Shown here piece after piece: positions 12,151 through 23,743 of a stretch of DNA of 64,000 nt; the stretch's first letter is position 1; each line of letters starts with the position of its first letter. The notes beneath the pieces are model-generated. The model searched no databases and was not told where the DNA came from. It saw only the letters and a list, made by a program, of their open reading frames with translations. The DNA lies in contig OX388348.1 of assembly GCA_947579665.1 (NCBI GenBank), positions 15,562,001 through 15,626,000 of the forward strand, given 5' to 3'. This DNA comes from Sympetrum striolatum (taxonomy: Eukaryota; Arthropoda; Insecta; Odonata; Libellulidae). Position numbers and translations under genes: made by a program.

Positions 12151-12691
12151 TCTATAAAAATGCCTGTATGTTTGTATGTATGTATATTCCAGATAATCTC
12201 GAAAACCAGACGTTGCACAATGTTCAAACTTTTAACATCGTTAAATGTTTTTCCGGGGATGATCAAGTGGTATTTATAATTTCCCGAAAGTCCATGGTTC
12301 GAACTCAGACGAGTAAAATAGTTTGCATAAGAAATACACGTAAAGTTAATTTTTTTCGTTGCAGGGTTCATTACTTTTGAAAAAGTAAATTAGAAAGAAC
12401 GGTCGTAAGAAGTCGAAACGAGCATCAAAAGAAGGAAAATAGAATGAAGATTTTTATTTTGGTCGAGAAATATCGTTTTTGATTCGAAAGTGCGAGAATT
12501 TCGATAAAATATACGAAAATTTTGACTAAATTACCATGTATAAAGAAACCCATTCCCTTGACGATATAAATTTTTAAAAATTCGAATTTTGTTGACGAGT
12601 CTGTAGCAACCAAGTTTTATTTACATCAACTTAATTGTTTACCGTCTTTTTCGTAAAATGAAATGAGTTGTATAGTTGTGGTTTACTGAAA

Positions 12692-12934
12692 ATGGATTTC
12701 TATCGATCAATTCAACTGGTTGCGTATCATGGTACGTTGTGGAAGTTTTGAATATATCCTTCTGAAGTGCTTAATCTAATATATTTGCAATCATGTATAT
12801 TTAGCGATTGACGGAAATGGAGTTAGCCAAGAACGTAAAGATTTCCCAGATTCGGTGTTTGTAATCTTCAAGGAGTCGAACGGCGAGTTGTAAAGTTATA
12901 TCAAACCTCAAACATCATGTAAAAGGCCAAAAAG
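12692..12934 (+). pseudogene. Captured spliced-gene fragment in E1
   Basis: Exon-like piece 12692-12731 begins with ATG and reads MDFYRSIQLVAYH plus one base. It is followed by GTACGT, a 73-nt intron-sized gap ending in TATATTTAG (to 12804), then a 130-nt piece 12805-12934 ending AAAAAG before GTAAAT. Joining by the splice signals keeps frame, and the second piece reads IDGNGVSQERKDFPDS and on to SNGEL, then a TAA where E2 has TTA, after which the frame stays open to the donor site. The protein family is not recognised. The shared stop makes current function unlikely. Confidence 0.5.
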
Positions 12935-13508
12935 GTAAATAAATTTTATTTTGTTACATGCAGAATGTAAAAATTGATTTAATCGTTGTTTTTAAGTGCT
13001 TCCACTCCATATTCATTTACTATCCTTCTGTTAATGGTGTTTAATTTTGTCCCTTTTTTGACCTTGCGATAACTTTTGTCTTATTTGTGTTCCGTGTTTA
13101 TGTTACACATTTTAAGATTGAGATACGAGTCAGCACCGTAATACACTTACTTTCCCAAAGAAAATTTCATTGGTGGTTATTAGAGAGATATAAAATTTAT
13201 TACTGTAATTTATGTGTAATATTTTATACCTTTGCCCCCCTGTACCTGTCTGAAAATTTCTCTTTAAACGTGGTACCAATTACCTAAATGTGATCTTAGA
13301 ATATATTTAATATTCCCTATGTTGGAGATATTTTTCAATCGGAGTATATGAGATTGAATATTGAATTGGTGCGGCTTTGTAGACTTCATCATAACTTATA
13401 ATTCTTGGTATATTGGATTAGAAAGTCTGGTATTGGCTATCTATCAATAATTACGAAGTATGTGTTACGATCAAGGTTGTTACAATGGTATTTACGAGAT
13501 TTAACTTC

Positions 13509-13527
13509 CCCGTTGAGAATCAACGGG
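13509..13527 (+). other. Helitron 3' terminal hairpin of E1
   Basis: CCCGTTGA-GAA-TCAACGGG: perfect 8-bp stem with 3-nt loop, 8 nt before the CTAG terminus. Confidence 0.92.
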
Positions 13528-14852
13528 CACCTCAGCTAGTATATCTATAAAAATGCTTGTATGTGTGCATATATGTATATTCCACGTAATCTCTAAAACC
13601 AGATGTCGCACAATGTTTGAACTTTTAACATCATTAAAAGTCTTCCCGGGGATGATCAAGTGGTATTTATAATTTCCCAAAAGTCCACGGTTCGAACCCA
13701 GACGAGTAAAATAGTTTGCATAAGAAATACACGTAAAGTTAATTTTTTCCGTTGCAGGCTTCAATTCTTTTGAAAAACTAAATTAGAAAGAGCGGACGTA
13801 AGGAGTCGAAACGAGCATCAAAAGAAGGGAAATAGAATAAAGATTCTTATTTTGGTCGAGAAATATCGTCTTCGATTCTAAATTGCGAGAATTTTGATAA
13901 AAAATACGAAAATTCTGTCTAAATTTCCATGTAGTAAACAACTCATTCCCTTGACGATATAAATTTTTAAAAATTCGAATTTTGTTGACGAGTCTGTAGC
14001 AACCAAGTTTTATTTACATCAACTTAATTGTTTACCGTCTTCTTCGTAAAATGAAATGAGTTTTATAACAGTGGTTTACTGAAAATGGATTTCTATCGAT
14101 CAATTCAACTATTACATATAAATATCCTGGTAAGTTGAGGATGTTAAGAATATATTCTTCTGAATTAAGTATTAAATATAATCTATTTGCTTTGATGTAT
14201 ATTTAGCAAATTACGGAAATGGAGTTTGCGAAGAAAGAAAAAGAATATCCAGATTCGTAGTTTGTAATCCTTGAAGAGTTGAACGGCAAGTTGTTAAGTT
14301 GTAGCAGACCTCCAGCATCCTATGATAGATCAAAAAGGTAAAGAAATTTTATTTTGTTTAATTCAGGATGCAAAAATTGATTTATTCGTTGTTTTAAAGT
14401 GCTTCCACTCCATATTAATTTACTATCCTTCTGTTATTGGTGTTTAATTTTTGTTTCTATTTTGACATTGCGATTACTTTTGTGGTTCGTGTTTATGTTA
14501 CACATTTTAAGATTGAGATACCAGTCAGTTCCAAAATACATTTACTTTCCGTGTAGAATATTCATCGTTGGTTATTTGAGTGAAATTTTATTTATTTCTG
14601 TCATTTACGTTTAATGCTTGATTCATTTGGCCCCTTTGTACTTGTATGAAAATGTAACTTTAAACGTGGTACTGCTTATCCTAATGTGATCTTAGAATAT
14701 ATATATATATATATTTAAAAACAAGGGAAATAGAATAAAGATTCTTACTTTGGCTGAGAAATGTCGTATGCGATTTGAAATTGCGAGAATTTTGATAAAA
14801 TATACGAAAATTTCGTCTAAATTTTCATGTTGTAAACAAACCCATACCCTTG

Positions 14853-15036
14853 ACGATCAAGGCGATTGTTGATTCCGAACTCATGTGTGATTCTATAAGA
14901 AGACATGGCGGATCAATGGCCAGTTAAAATAAATTTTGAAAATAAGAGTTGAAGATTTATGGTGAAGAAAAAATTGAATGGCATTTTAAAATTTGTTGTG
15001 ACAAACGATATCCTGTGAAGAAACGCACTTTGAAAG
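14853..15036 (+). pseudogene. Captured upstream exon relic in E2
   Basis: A frame reads IKAIVDSELMCDSIRRHGG from 14859. After frame breaks a later segment reads WHFKICCDKRYPVKKRTLK and ends at AAAG before GTACGA (15036/15037), a plausible splice donor. E3 has the same segment at about 18796-18981 with mostly silent or conservative differences (for example CGCACT versus CGAACG in the RT codons). E4 retains the start of it at about 21780. E1 and E6 lack it, with a deletion at the equivalent point. It probably belongs to the same captured or ancestral gene as the exons in E1/E6. I cannot name the family. Confidence 0.45.
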
Positions 15037-15444
15037 GTACGAACATTTTTTCATTGATTTTTTCAATTTTCTTTAAGCGTCTGTGAAAACCGAGTTTTGG
15101 TTATGGTTACGCAATTGTTAACTGAATATTCAGTAAAATAAAATGATTTCGAAATTCGTACGTTGATAGAATTTGCATTCTCACTGTCAATTCCACTGAT
15201 TTAAAAAATAATAACCTGGTAAGTTGTGGACATCTCTCATATTATTTTTGAGTTTTGACGGAAATTACGGACGTCCTTATTTCTTATGTTTAATCGGTCT
15301 TTGTTTTCTTTTAAGTTTTGAGCGACGAGTGGTCAGGAGCGAATAAGTAACATTTAAAAGCCTAAAAAGGTAAAGCGATTCCAGTTATCTGTAGACCGCA
15401 AAAAATCTAAGATATTGTAGTAAAATGGGTAATCCCTTACTTCA

Positions 15445-15522
15445 ATCCAAATCCAAACTACTGCCCGCGGGCCGCATCTGCTGTTTGATAGTTAATAAAG
15501 CTGAAAAGTTTGGAGACCCCTG
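15445..15522 (-). mobile_element. Solo hAT-type end inside E2
   Basis: On the minus strand the segment begins CAGGGGTCTCCAAACTTTTC and includes GCGGCCCGCGGGC about 45 bp later, the typical layout of a hAT terminus. The opposite end and target duplication are not visible. The same fragment is present in E3 (19405-19465), so it was inserted before the two copies separated. Confidence 0.65.
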
Positions 15523-17107
15523 CTTGAAACGCAGTATATTGTGGATATCATAGACACAAGTATAATAGTTTTTGAAATCATTTCTCAGTTTTTCAATCAC
15601 AAATGAATAAAGTCTATTTTACTGCACTATAATACTATGCTATTTTGTGTTGAAAATTCTTACTGCAACAGATGTAAAAACGTTTAAAAAACTTATCTAA
15701 CATTAATGGCCGGTATTGTAATGTATATTTTGCGTTGTTTAAGTTGTTTATCTTCATATAAATGGCTTTGTCTTTTCGTCATATTGATTATCAGTTTCAA
15801 TATTATGAAATTGCATGATTTTATGTATTGTTAATTGTTGAAAGTGAAAAATTCAGTTTTTTTTCGAAACTGTATAGAAATATCTAATGCTGCGCAAATT
15901 ATAGCTGCAGTAGCAATATCAACGTTCAATTATAATTACGAGCATCGTGATCAACTTACTGATTTATGCATTTCGTTATGAATATTTAGTATGATTTACC
16001 TAGGTGTTTACTGGACGGAGTGCCACGTCGAAATAAAACTCTGATATTGAAAACAGCTAACCCAAATGTCAATACATATTTAACATACTGTACGCTGAAA
16101 TTTATTAATTTGACCTCAGCCGAAGAATAGGTTATAATTCTTAAACATCTTGATCATAAGTTTGTTTTCGGGATAAGAAACTATACAGATAACCACAAAA
16201 TGTAAATTTACTTAAGCCACTATACAACTTCTCAACGGAGGTAGGACGTGTCTGTATTTATTGATTACTGTGAAGATTCTACGCTGAATGTATTTTGTGG
16301 GTCCAGGAAATAATTTATTTTATAAGTTTTTCATTAGTTACTGGAGAAGGAATTAATATATCAGATCATTTACATTACCAATATTTTCCCCAGCCATACG
16401 TCACTCGCAGAGTACATAAATCTAACAATCTTAACCAAGTCCCGTACACAGACGTATAGGCAAAGTGTTTACCGAGATCAAACTAGCATTTTTCGAAGCC
16501 TTATGACTTGGATCGAAAAGGAACTTTCCTGACACATTTCTGTGTGAGACTGCCAATGTTATTATTCGATCGAAAATATTTTCAGCAATAAAATAATTGC
16601 ATATATTTATTAGGTTTGTAATCAAATGCTTTTCTGCTCACTTAACCCAATGCACTTATCATATAATGAATTTCGACTTAAGAGCATAGCTCCACAGACT
16701 GATTTCGGTAAAGTTGTCGCTCTATTGTCATGGCTTTTATCGTTTAATCCTAATATGGCGTTGTGTCTTGCACTTAATCATTCCCAAGATCTACGACTAC
16801 GTTTCTGGGCATTAATTAACATACCACTACATTTTATACGAGTCACGAATTCTCACTAACAACCTCATGTTATAAGTATAGCCAAAATAAAACAATGAAA
16901 CATACCTTCTGGTTCCATGATACACCATTTCTTATTTAATGTCTATAGTTTTTTCTTCACGTAAGAAATACAACAATGACGTATTTGTCCATTCTCGGAA
17001 TTACACTTATTCAGTTACTGACGATATCCTCTCAATGATGACCAGTCGAAAGTTTGCGTCTTCAGTCGGCGTAGAAAGAAGAAAAATGCTCGTTTAGGAG
17101 ACAAAAG

Positions 17108-17320
17108 TCAGAGGGGAAGAAGCTATTATGTATGCCTCTTTTCATACTTAGATACATTTTCATACATTGTTACCGAAAAGCTCATTCAGATATTAGAACC
17201 TGCCTTTAGATATAAAGAAGATGTAAGCCAAGGGAGAAGAAGCTAAAGTAAGCTTCACTTTCATATGTAGATACAATTTGACACATTGTCACGGAAAAGA
17301 TCATCAATCTGCGTTAAATT
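17108..17320 (+). repeat. Internal ~120 bp duplication in E2
   Basis: Two units share GGRAGAAGCT, then TTTCATA-GTAGATACA and CATTGTYACNGAAAAG in order. Starts are at 17115 and about 17235. E3 has the same pair at about 20990 and 21100. Confidence 0.7.
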
Positions 17321-17472
17321 GAATATTTAGTTAGAGTGGATTTGTAGACTTAATTGCAACTTACATTTCTTGATATATTGGTTTGAAAGTTTGGTATTCG
17401 CTATTTAACAACAATTATGAAGAATTTGTTACGATCAAGGTTATTACACTAATATTTATGAAATTAAATATC

Positions 17473-17491
17473 CCCGTTGAGAATCAACGGG
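17473..17491 (+). other. Helitron 3' terminal hairpin of E2
   Basis: The same 8-bp stem and GAA loop as in E1, followed by TACTTCTG and CTAG at 17500-17503. Confidence 0.92.
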
Positions 17492-19404
17492 TACTTCTGC
17501 TAGTATATATATAAAAATGCCTGTATGTATGTATGTTCCAAAAAATCTCGAAAACTAGACGTCGCACGATGTTCAAACTTTTAACATCATTAAATGTCTT
17601 CCCGGGGATGATCAAGTGATACTTTAAATTTAATTTAAGTCCACGGTTCGAACCCAGACAAGTAAAATAGTTTGCATAAGAAATACACGTAAAGTTAATT
17701 TTTTTCGTTGCAGGGTTCATTACTTTTGAAAAAGTAAATTAGAAAGAACGGTCGTAAGAAGTCGAAACGAGCATCAAAAGAAGGAAAATAGAATGAAGAT
17801 TTTTATTTTGGTCGAGAAATATCGTTTTTTATTCGAAATTGCGAGAATTTCGATAAAATATACGAAAATTTTGACTAAATTACCATGTATAAACAAACCC
17901 ATTCCCTTGACGATACAATTTTTTTTAAATTCGAATTTTGTTGACGAGTCTGTAGCAACAAAGTTTTATTTACATCAACTTAATTGTTTACCGTCTTTTT
18001 CGTATAATGAAATGAGTTTTATATCAGTGGTTTACTGAAAATGGATTTCTATCGATCAATTCAACTGATTGCGTATAAATATCCTGGTTTTGAAGTATAT
18101 TCTTCTGAATTAAGTATTAAATCTAATCTATTTGCATTGATGTATATATAGCAATTAACGGAAATGGAGTTTGCGAAGGACGAAAAGAATTCCCAGATTC
18201 GTAGTTTGTTACCCTTGATGAGTTGAACGGCGAGTTGTTAAGTTGTAGCAAACCTCCAGCATTGTATGATGGACCAAAAAGGTAAAGAAATTTTATTTTA
18301 TTACATGCAGAATATAAAAATTGATTTAATCGTTGTTTTAAGTGCTTCCACTCCATATTCATTTACTATCCTTCTGTTATTGGTGTTTAATTTTTGTTTC
18401 TATTTTGACATTGCGATTACTTTTGTGTTTCGTGTTTATATTACACATTTTAAGATTGAGATACGAGTCAGCTCCATACTACATTTACTTTCCGTATAGA
18501 ATATTCATATTTGGTTATTTGAGTGAAATTTATTTTATTTTTGTCATTTACGTTTAATGCTTGATTCATTTGTCCCCTTGTACCTGTATAAAAATGTGAC
18601 TTTAAACGTGGTACTGCTTATCCTTATGTGATCTTAGAATATATTTATATATAAATATATTTCAAAACAAGGGAAATAGATAAAGATTCTTATTTTGGCT
18701 GAGAAATGTCGTATGCGATTTGAAATTGCGAGAATTTTGATAAAATATACGAAAATTTAGTCTAAATTTTCATGTTGTAAACAAACCCATTCCCTTGACG
18801 ATCAAGGCGATTGTTGATTCCGAACTCATGTGTAATTCTATAAGAAGACATGTCGGATCAATGGGCAGTTAAAATAAATTTCGAAAATAAGAGTTGAAGA
18901 TTTATGATGAAGAAAAAATTGAATGGCATTTTAAAATTTGTTGTGACAAACAATATCCTGTGAAGAAACGAACGTTGAAAGGTACGAGAATTTTTTTATT
19001 GATTTTTTCAATTTTCTTTAAGCGTCTGTGAAAACCGAGTTTTGTTTATGGTAACGTAATTGTTAACTGAATTTTCAATGAAATAAAACGATTTTGAAAT
19101 TCGTACGTTGATAGAATTTGCATTCTCGCTGTCAATTCCACTGATTTAAAATAATAACGTGGTAAGTTGTGGACATCTCTCATATTATTTTTGAGTTTTG
19201 ACGGAAATTACGGACGTCCTTATTTCTTATGTTTAATCGGTCTTTGATTTCTTTTAAATTTTGAGCGACGAGTGGTCAGGAGCGAATAAGTAACATTTAA
19301 AAGCCTAAAAAGGTAAAGCGATTCCAGTTATCTGTAGGCCTCAAAAAATCTAAGATATTGTAGTAAAATGGGTAATCCCTTACTTCAATCCAAATCCAAA
19401 CTAC

Positions 19405-19465
19405 TGCCCGCGGGCCGCATCTGCTGTTTGATAGTTAATAAAGCTGAAAAGTTTGGAGACCCCTA
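19405..19465 (-). mobile_element. Solo hAT-type end inside E3
   Basis: Copy of the fragment at 15445-15522. The terminal CAGGGGTCT has one change here (TAGGGGTCT on the minus strand). Confidence 0.6.
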
Positions 19466-21339
19466 CTTGAAACGCAGTATATTGTGGATATCATAGACAC
19501 AGGTATAATAGTTTTTGAAATCATTTCTCAGTTTTTCAATCACAAATGAATCAAGTCTATTCTACTGCACTATAATACTATGCTATTTTGTGTTGAAAAT
19601 TCTTACTGCAACAGGTGTAAAAACGTTTCAAAAACTTATGTAACATTAATGGCCGGTATTTTAATGTATATTTTGCGTTGTTTATAACTTTAATCTTCAC
19701 TTAAATGGCTTTGTCTTTTCATCATATTGTTTATCAGTTTCAATATTATGAAATTGCATGATTTTATGCATTGTTAATTGTTTAAGGTGAAAAATTCTGT
19801 TTTTTTTTCGAAACCGTATATAAATATCTAATGTTGCGTAAATTATAGCTGCAGTAGCAATATCAACGTTCAATTATAATTACCAGCATCGTCATCAACT
19901 TACTGATGTATGATTTACCTAGGTGTTTACTGGACGGAGTGCCATGTCGAAATAAAACTCTGATATTGAAAACAGCTAACCCAAATGTCAATATTTAACA
20001 CACTGTACGCTGAAATTTATTAATTTGACCTCAGCCGAAGAATAGGTTATAATTCTTAAACATCTTGATCATAAGTTTGTTTTTGGGATAAGAAACTATA
20101 CAGATAACCACAAAATGTAAATTTACTTAAGCCACTATACAACTTCTCAACGGAGGTAGGACGTGTCTGTATTTATTGATTACTGTGAAGATTCTACGCT
20201 GAATGTATTTTGTGGGTCCAGGAAATAATTTATTTTATAAGTTTTTCATTAGTTACTGGAGAAGGAATTAATATATCAGATCATTTACATTGCCAATATT
20301 TTCCCCAGCCATACGTGACTCGCGGAGTACATACATATCGAGTGTTTACCGAGATCAAACTAGCATTTTTCGAAGCCTTATCACTTGGATCCAAAAGGAA
20401 CTTTCCTGACATATTTCTGTGTGAGACTGCCAATGTTATTATTCGATCGAAAATATTTTCAACAATAAAATAATTGCAAATATTTATTAGGTTTGTAATA
20501 AAATACTTTTCCGCTCACTTAACCCAATGCACTTATCATGTAATGAATTTCGTCTTACGAGCATAGCTCCACAGACTGATTTCGGTAAAGTTGTCGCTCT
20601 ATTGTCATGGCTTTATCGTTCCATCCTAATATGGCGTTGTGTCTTGCACTTAATCATTCCCAAGATCTACGACTACTTTCCTGGGCATTAATTAACATAC
20701 CACTACATTTTATACTAGTCACGAATTCTCACTAACAACCTCATGTTATAAGTATAGCCAAGATAAAACAATGAAACATACCTTCTGGTTCCATGATACA
20801 CCATTTCTTATTTAATGTCTATAGTTGTTTCTTCACGTAAGAAATACAACAATGACGTATTTGTCCATTCTCGGAATCACACTTATCCAGTTACTGACGA
20901 TATCCTTTCAATGATGACCAGTCGAAAGTTTGCGGCTTCAGTCGGCTTAGAAAGAAGAAAAATGCTCCTTTAGGAGATAAGTCAGAGGGGAAGAAGCTTT
21001 TATGTATGCCTCTTTTCATACGTAGATACATTTTGATACATTGTTACCGAAAAGCTCATTCAGCTACTAGAACCTCCCTTTAGAAGATATAAGCCAAGAG
21101 AGAAGAAGCTATATGTAAGCCTCACTTTCATATGTAGATACATTTTGACACATTGTAACGGAAAAGATCATCAACCTGCGTTAAATTGAATATTGAGTTA
21201 GAGTGGATTTGTACACTTAATTGTAACTTACATTTCTTGATAATTGGTTTGGAAAGTCTGGTATTCGCTATTTACCGACATGTATGAAGAATTTGTTACG
21301 ATCAAGGTTATTACACTGATATTTATGAAATTAAATATC

Positions 21340-21358
21340 CTCGTTGAGAATCAACGGG
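21340..21358 (+). other. Helitron 3' terminal hairpin of E3
   Basis: CTCGTTGA-GAA-TCAACGGG, one wobble position compared with the other copies, 8 nt before CTAG. Confidence 0.9.
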
Positions 21359-21370
21359 TACTTCTGCTAG

Positions 21371-22441
21371 TCTATTATATAAAACAGAGTGTGGGTGTGT
21401 GTGTATGTTCGCTAAAATCTCGAGAACCGATAGTCGCACAACTTTGAAATTTTCTACAATATTAAAAGTCGACCCCGCGCAGAGTATAGGCTACTTTTTA
21501 TTTCCATAAAGTCCACGGTTCGAACCCAGACGGGTCAAAACGTTTCCATAAGAAATACACGTAGAGGTCAGTTTTCTGTAGCAGGATTCATTTCTTTTTC
21601 AAAATTAAATTATAAATAATGGTCCTAATAAGTCGAATCTAGCACCAAAAGAAGGAGAATAGAATAAAAATCCTTTTTTGGTCGTGGAATATTGTTTTCG
21701 ATTCGAAATTGTGCACAATTAGATAAAGTACGTCAACATTTTATCGAAATTTTGAGGTCGTAAGCAACCCATCCCCCTGACGATCAAGGCGATTGTTGAT
21801 TTTGAGCTCATGCGTAATTCCTTAAGAAGACGTGGAAAATGAATGCTCAGATACAATTAATGCTGTAAGATATCTATTATATATATTACCCTCTCCGGAT
21901 TCATTCATATCTATCTATTATATATATAGACTTTTCTCCGGATATACCTATATATAGGGGATCGAAATTCTACCCATGTTCCCCAAGTACCACTAACTTG
22001 AAATATTTGTGACGTGGTGATCATAACGTGTACCCTCCAGAAAAAGGGCGACTTTGAACCTCAGTGTCATGGGTTCGATTCCAGAAGGCCCCAAAGTCAT
22101 GATTTTCTCCATAAAGATACATGGCGGGGATTTTCGAAATTTTTTGGAGGCACTTTCTGGTTAAGTACAGAGTTGAAATTCGAGGTATCGCTGGAGGCCG
22201 TGCGTGTCCGACAAAAACCATTCAGACATCATCGAAGATTATTCTTGGTTCGACGCTAGGTCATGGCAAATATTCTCCCGTTTAATTTACATCGCGATTT
22301 TTAAGATTTATTTTGAATCACTTCCCGATAAGATAGAAACTTGAAACTCGGCAAGTGGATAGAGACTGTATATATATTTTATATACGTTGTAATAATCAA
22401 TTGTGATTTCCCCGTTGAGAATCAACGAGCACTTCTGCTAG
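21371..22441 (+). mobile_element. Helitron unit E4, distinct subfamily (1.07 kb)
   Basis: Starts TCTATTATATAAAACAGAG directly at the E3 terminus without the TATA spacer seen elsewhere, and ends hairpin, ACTTCTG, CTAG at 22438-22441. It shares the GGTTCGAACC box (21517) and the GACGATCAAGGCGATTG module with E2/E3. Its 3' half instead contains the ~155 bp module found at 23760-24945, and its last 100 bp differ from E1-E3. A 50-bp duplication around TATCTATTATATATAT...CTCCGGAT lies at about 21870-21945. No protein frame of note. Confidence 0.82.
22411..22429 (+). other. Helitron 3' terminal hairpin of E4
   Basis: CCCGTTGA-GAA-TCAACGAG, one mismatch near the stem base. Confidence 0.88.
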
Positions 22442-22895
22442 CGTTAAATATAATCGTAAAATTACCTGAACATGCGGTTTTTCTTAGCTGATAGGAAAAG
22501 ATGTCAGAGCATCACACCTTTTTTTATGGATATGGAGTGAATGATGCACATTTAAGGAAACCAACGTATTACTTTGGATATTAATTTACCAGTAATTTCC
22601 AACCACAACTCACTGAAGTTCTTCGCAGTGAGCCAAACAGAGCAACGCTTTAATGTGCAGAATAGTGGTAGAGATGTAATCAACGGTAATAAGGATAGGA
22701 TCAGGCATTAAATGTAGTAAATGTGTTTGGACGACATGTTTCTCCAAGTTCATAATCTGATATTTCGATGCTACATGTAAGTGCAGAAATGCGCGCTGAA
22801 ATTTTTCGCCGAATTTACTCCCGCGCAATATTCGCTCAGCGTTTCATCAAACGCATTAAACGCCAGAACTAAACTTCCAATTGCTCGCAGGAGCC
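22442..22895. other. Sequence between E4 and the minisatellite
   Basis: Moderately AT-rich, no frame or repeat recognised. It could be the 5' part of Helitron unit E5, whose start I cannot find. Confidence 0.35.
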
Positions 22896-23743
22896 GCGGG
22901 AAAACTAGAAGGCGGGAAAACTAGAGCGCGGGAAAACTAGAGGCGGGAAAACTAGAGGGTGGGAAAACTAGAAGGCGGGAAAACTAGAGGCGGGAAAACC
23001 AGAGGCGGGAAAACCAGAGGCGGGAAAATTAGAAGGCGGGAAAACTAGAGGCGGGAAAACTAGAGGCGGGAAAACTAGAGAGGGGAAAACTAGAGGCGGA
23101 AAAACCGGAGGCGGGAAAACCAGAGGCGGGAAAACTAGAGGCGGGAAAACTAGAAGGCGGGAAAACTAGAGGCGGGAAAACCAGAAGGTGGGAAAACTAG
23201 AGGCGGGAAAACTAGAGGCGGGAAAACTAGAAGGCGGGAAAACTAGAGACGGGAAAACTAGAGGCGGGAAAACTAGAAGGCGGGAAAACTAGAAGGCGGG
23301 AAAACTAGAGGCGGGAAAACTAGAAGGCGGGAAACTAGAAGGCGGGAAAACTAGAGGCGGGAAAACTAGAAGGCGGGAAAACTAGAGGCGGGAAAACTAG
23401 AAGGCGGGAAAACTAGAGGCGGGAAAACTAGAGGCGGGAAAACTAGAGACGGGAAAACTAGAAGGCGGGAAAAATAGAGGCGGGAAAACTAGAGGCGGGA
23501 AAACTAGAAGGCGGGAAAACTAAAAGGCGGGAAAACCAGAGCGCGGGAAAACTAGAGGCGGGAAAACTAGAGGCTGGATAACTAGAAGGCGGGAAAACTA
23601 GAAGGCGGGAAAACTAGAGACGGGAAAACTAGAAGGCGGGAAAAATAGAGGCGGGAAAACCAGAGCGCGGGAAAACTAGAAGGCGGGAAAACTAGAGCGC
23701 GGGAATATAGAGAGCGGGAAAAGAGAGCGCGGGAAAATTAGAG
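22896..23743. repeat. GGCGGGAAAACTAGA minisatellite
   Basis: About 55 tandem copies of a 14-17 bp unit, GGCGGGAAAACTAGA with an optional extra A. Variants such as GCGCGGG, GACGGG, ACCAGA and AATAGA are scattered through the array and become commoner at its right edge. Each unit holds TTTCCCGCC on the opposite strand, the consensus-type site of E2F/DP factors. The array lies inside the Helitron cluster, between the E4 and E5 3' ends. There are no unique spacers, so it is not a CRISPR array. Confidence 0.97.

Larger units (their letters stand above)
12151..13539 (+). mobile_element. Helitron unit E1 (non-autonomous, 1.39 kb)
   Basis: Starts TCTATAAAAATGCCTGTATG, so it has the TC start expected of Helitrons, and ends with a hairpin (13509-13527), an 8-nt spacer and CTAG (13536-13539) followed by T. 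The first ~400 bp match E2, E3 and E6 closely, and the whole element is nearly identical by eye to E6 (25318-26726). No Rep or helicase frame is present. It carries an intron-exon relic (12692-12934) and the conserved box near 12296. Frames of 60-130 codons inside are incidental. The preceding TATA and following TATA also border other units. Confidence 0.88.
13544..17503 (+). mobile_element. Helitron unit E2 (chimeric, ~3.96 kb)
   Basis: Starts TCTATAAAAATGCTTGTATG four bases (TATA) after the E1 terminus and ends hairpin (17473-17491), 8-nt spacer, CTAG. The first ~1.15 kb resemble E1/E6. After a TA run at 14699-14715 a second, homologous module begins that resembles E4 instead (GACGATCAAGGCGATTGTTG at 14853). 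Downstream are a solo hAT end (15445-15522) and a ~115-120 bp internal duplication (17108-17320). It is closely similar to E3 over its full length. No Rep or helicase frame is visible. Confidence 0.85.
17508..21370 (+). mobile_element. Helitron unit E3, sister of E2 (~3.86 kb)
   Basis: Starts TATATAAAAATGCCTGTATG (the usual TC has become TA) after a TATA spacer and ends CTAG at 21367-21370. Collinear with E2 throughout, sharing the fusion point at the TA run (about 18640-18660), the exon relic, the solo hAT end and the internal duplication. Differences are small substitutions and indels. The pair looks like a duplication whose borders coincide with Helitron termini. Confidence 0.83.

Noticed and set aside
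11988..12380. 130-codon frame
   Set aside because: Runs through the TCTTA/TA microsatellite and the Helitron 5' end, so it is incidental.
16626..16859. Protein gene in the 3' half of Helitron E2
   Set aside because: The E3 counterpart has indels that break the frame, so there is no sign of coding constraint.
22896..23743. CRISPR array
   Set aside because: Short units are contiguous with no unique spacers, and the context is eukaryotic mobile DNA.
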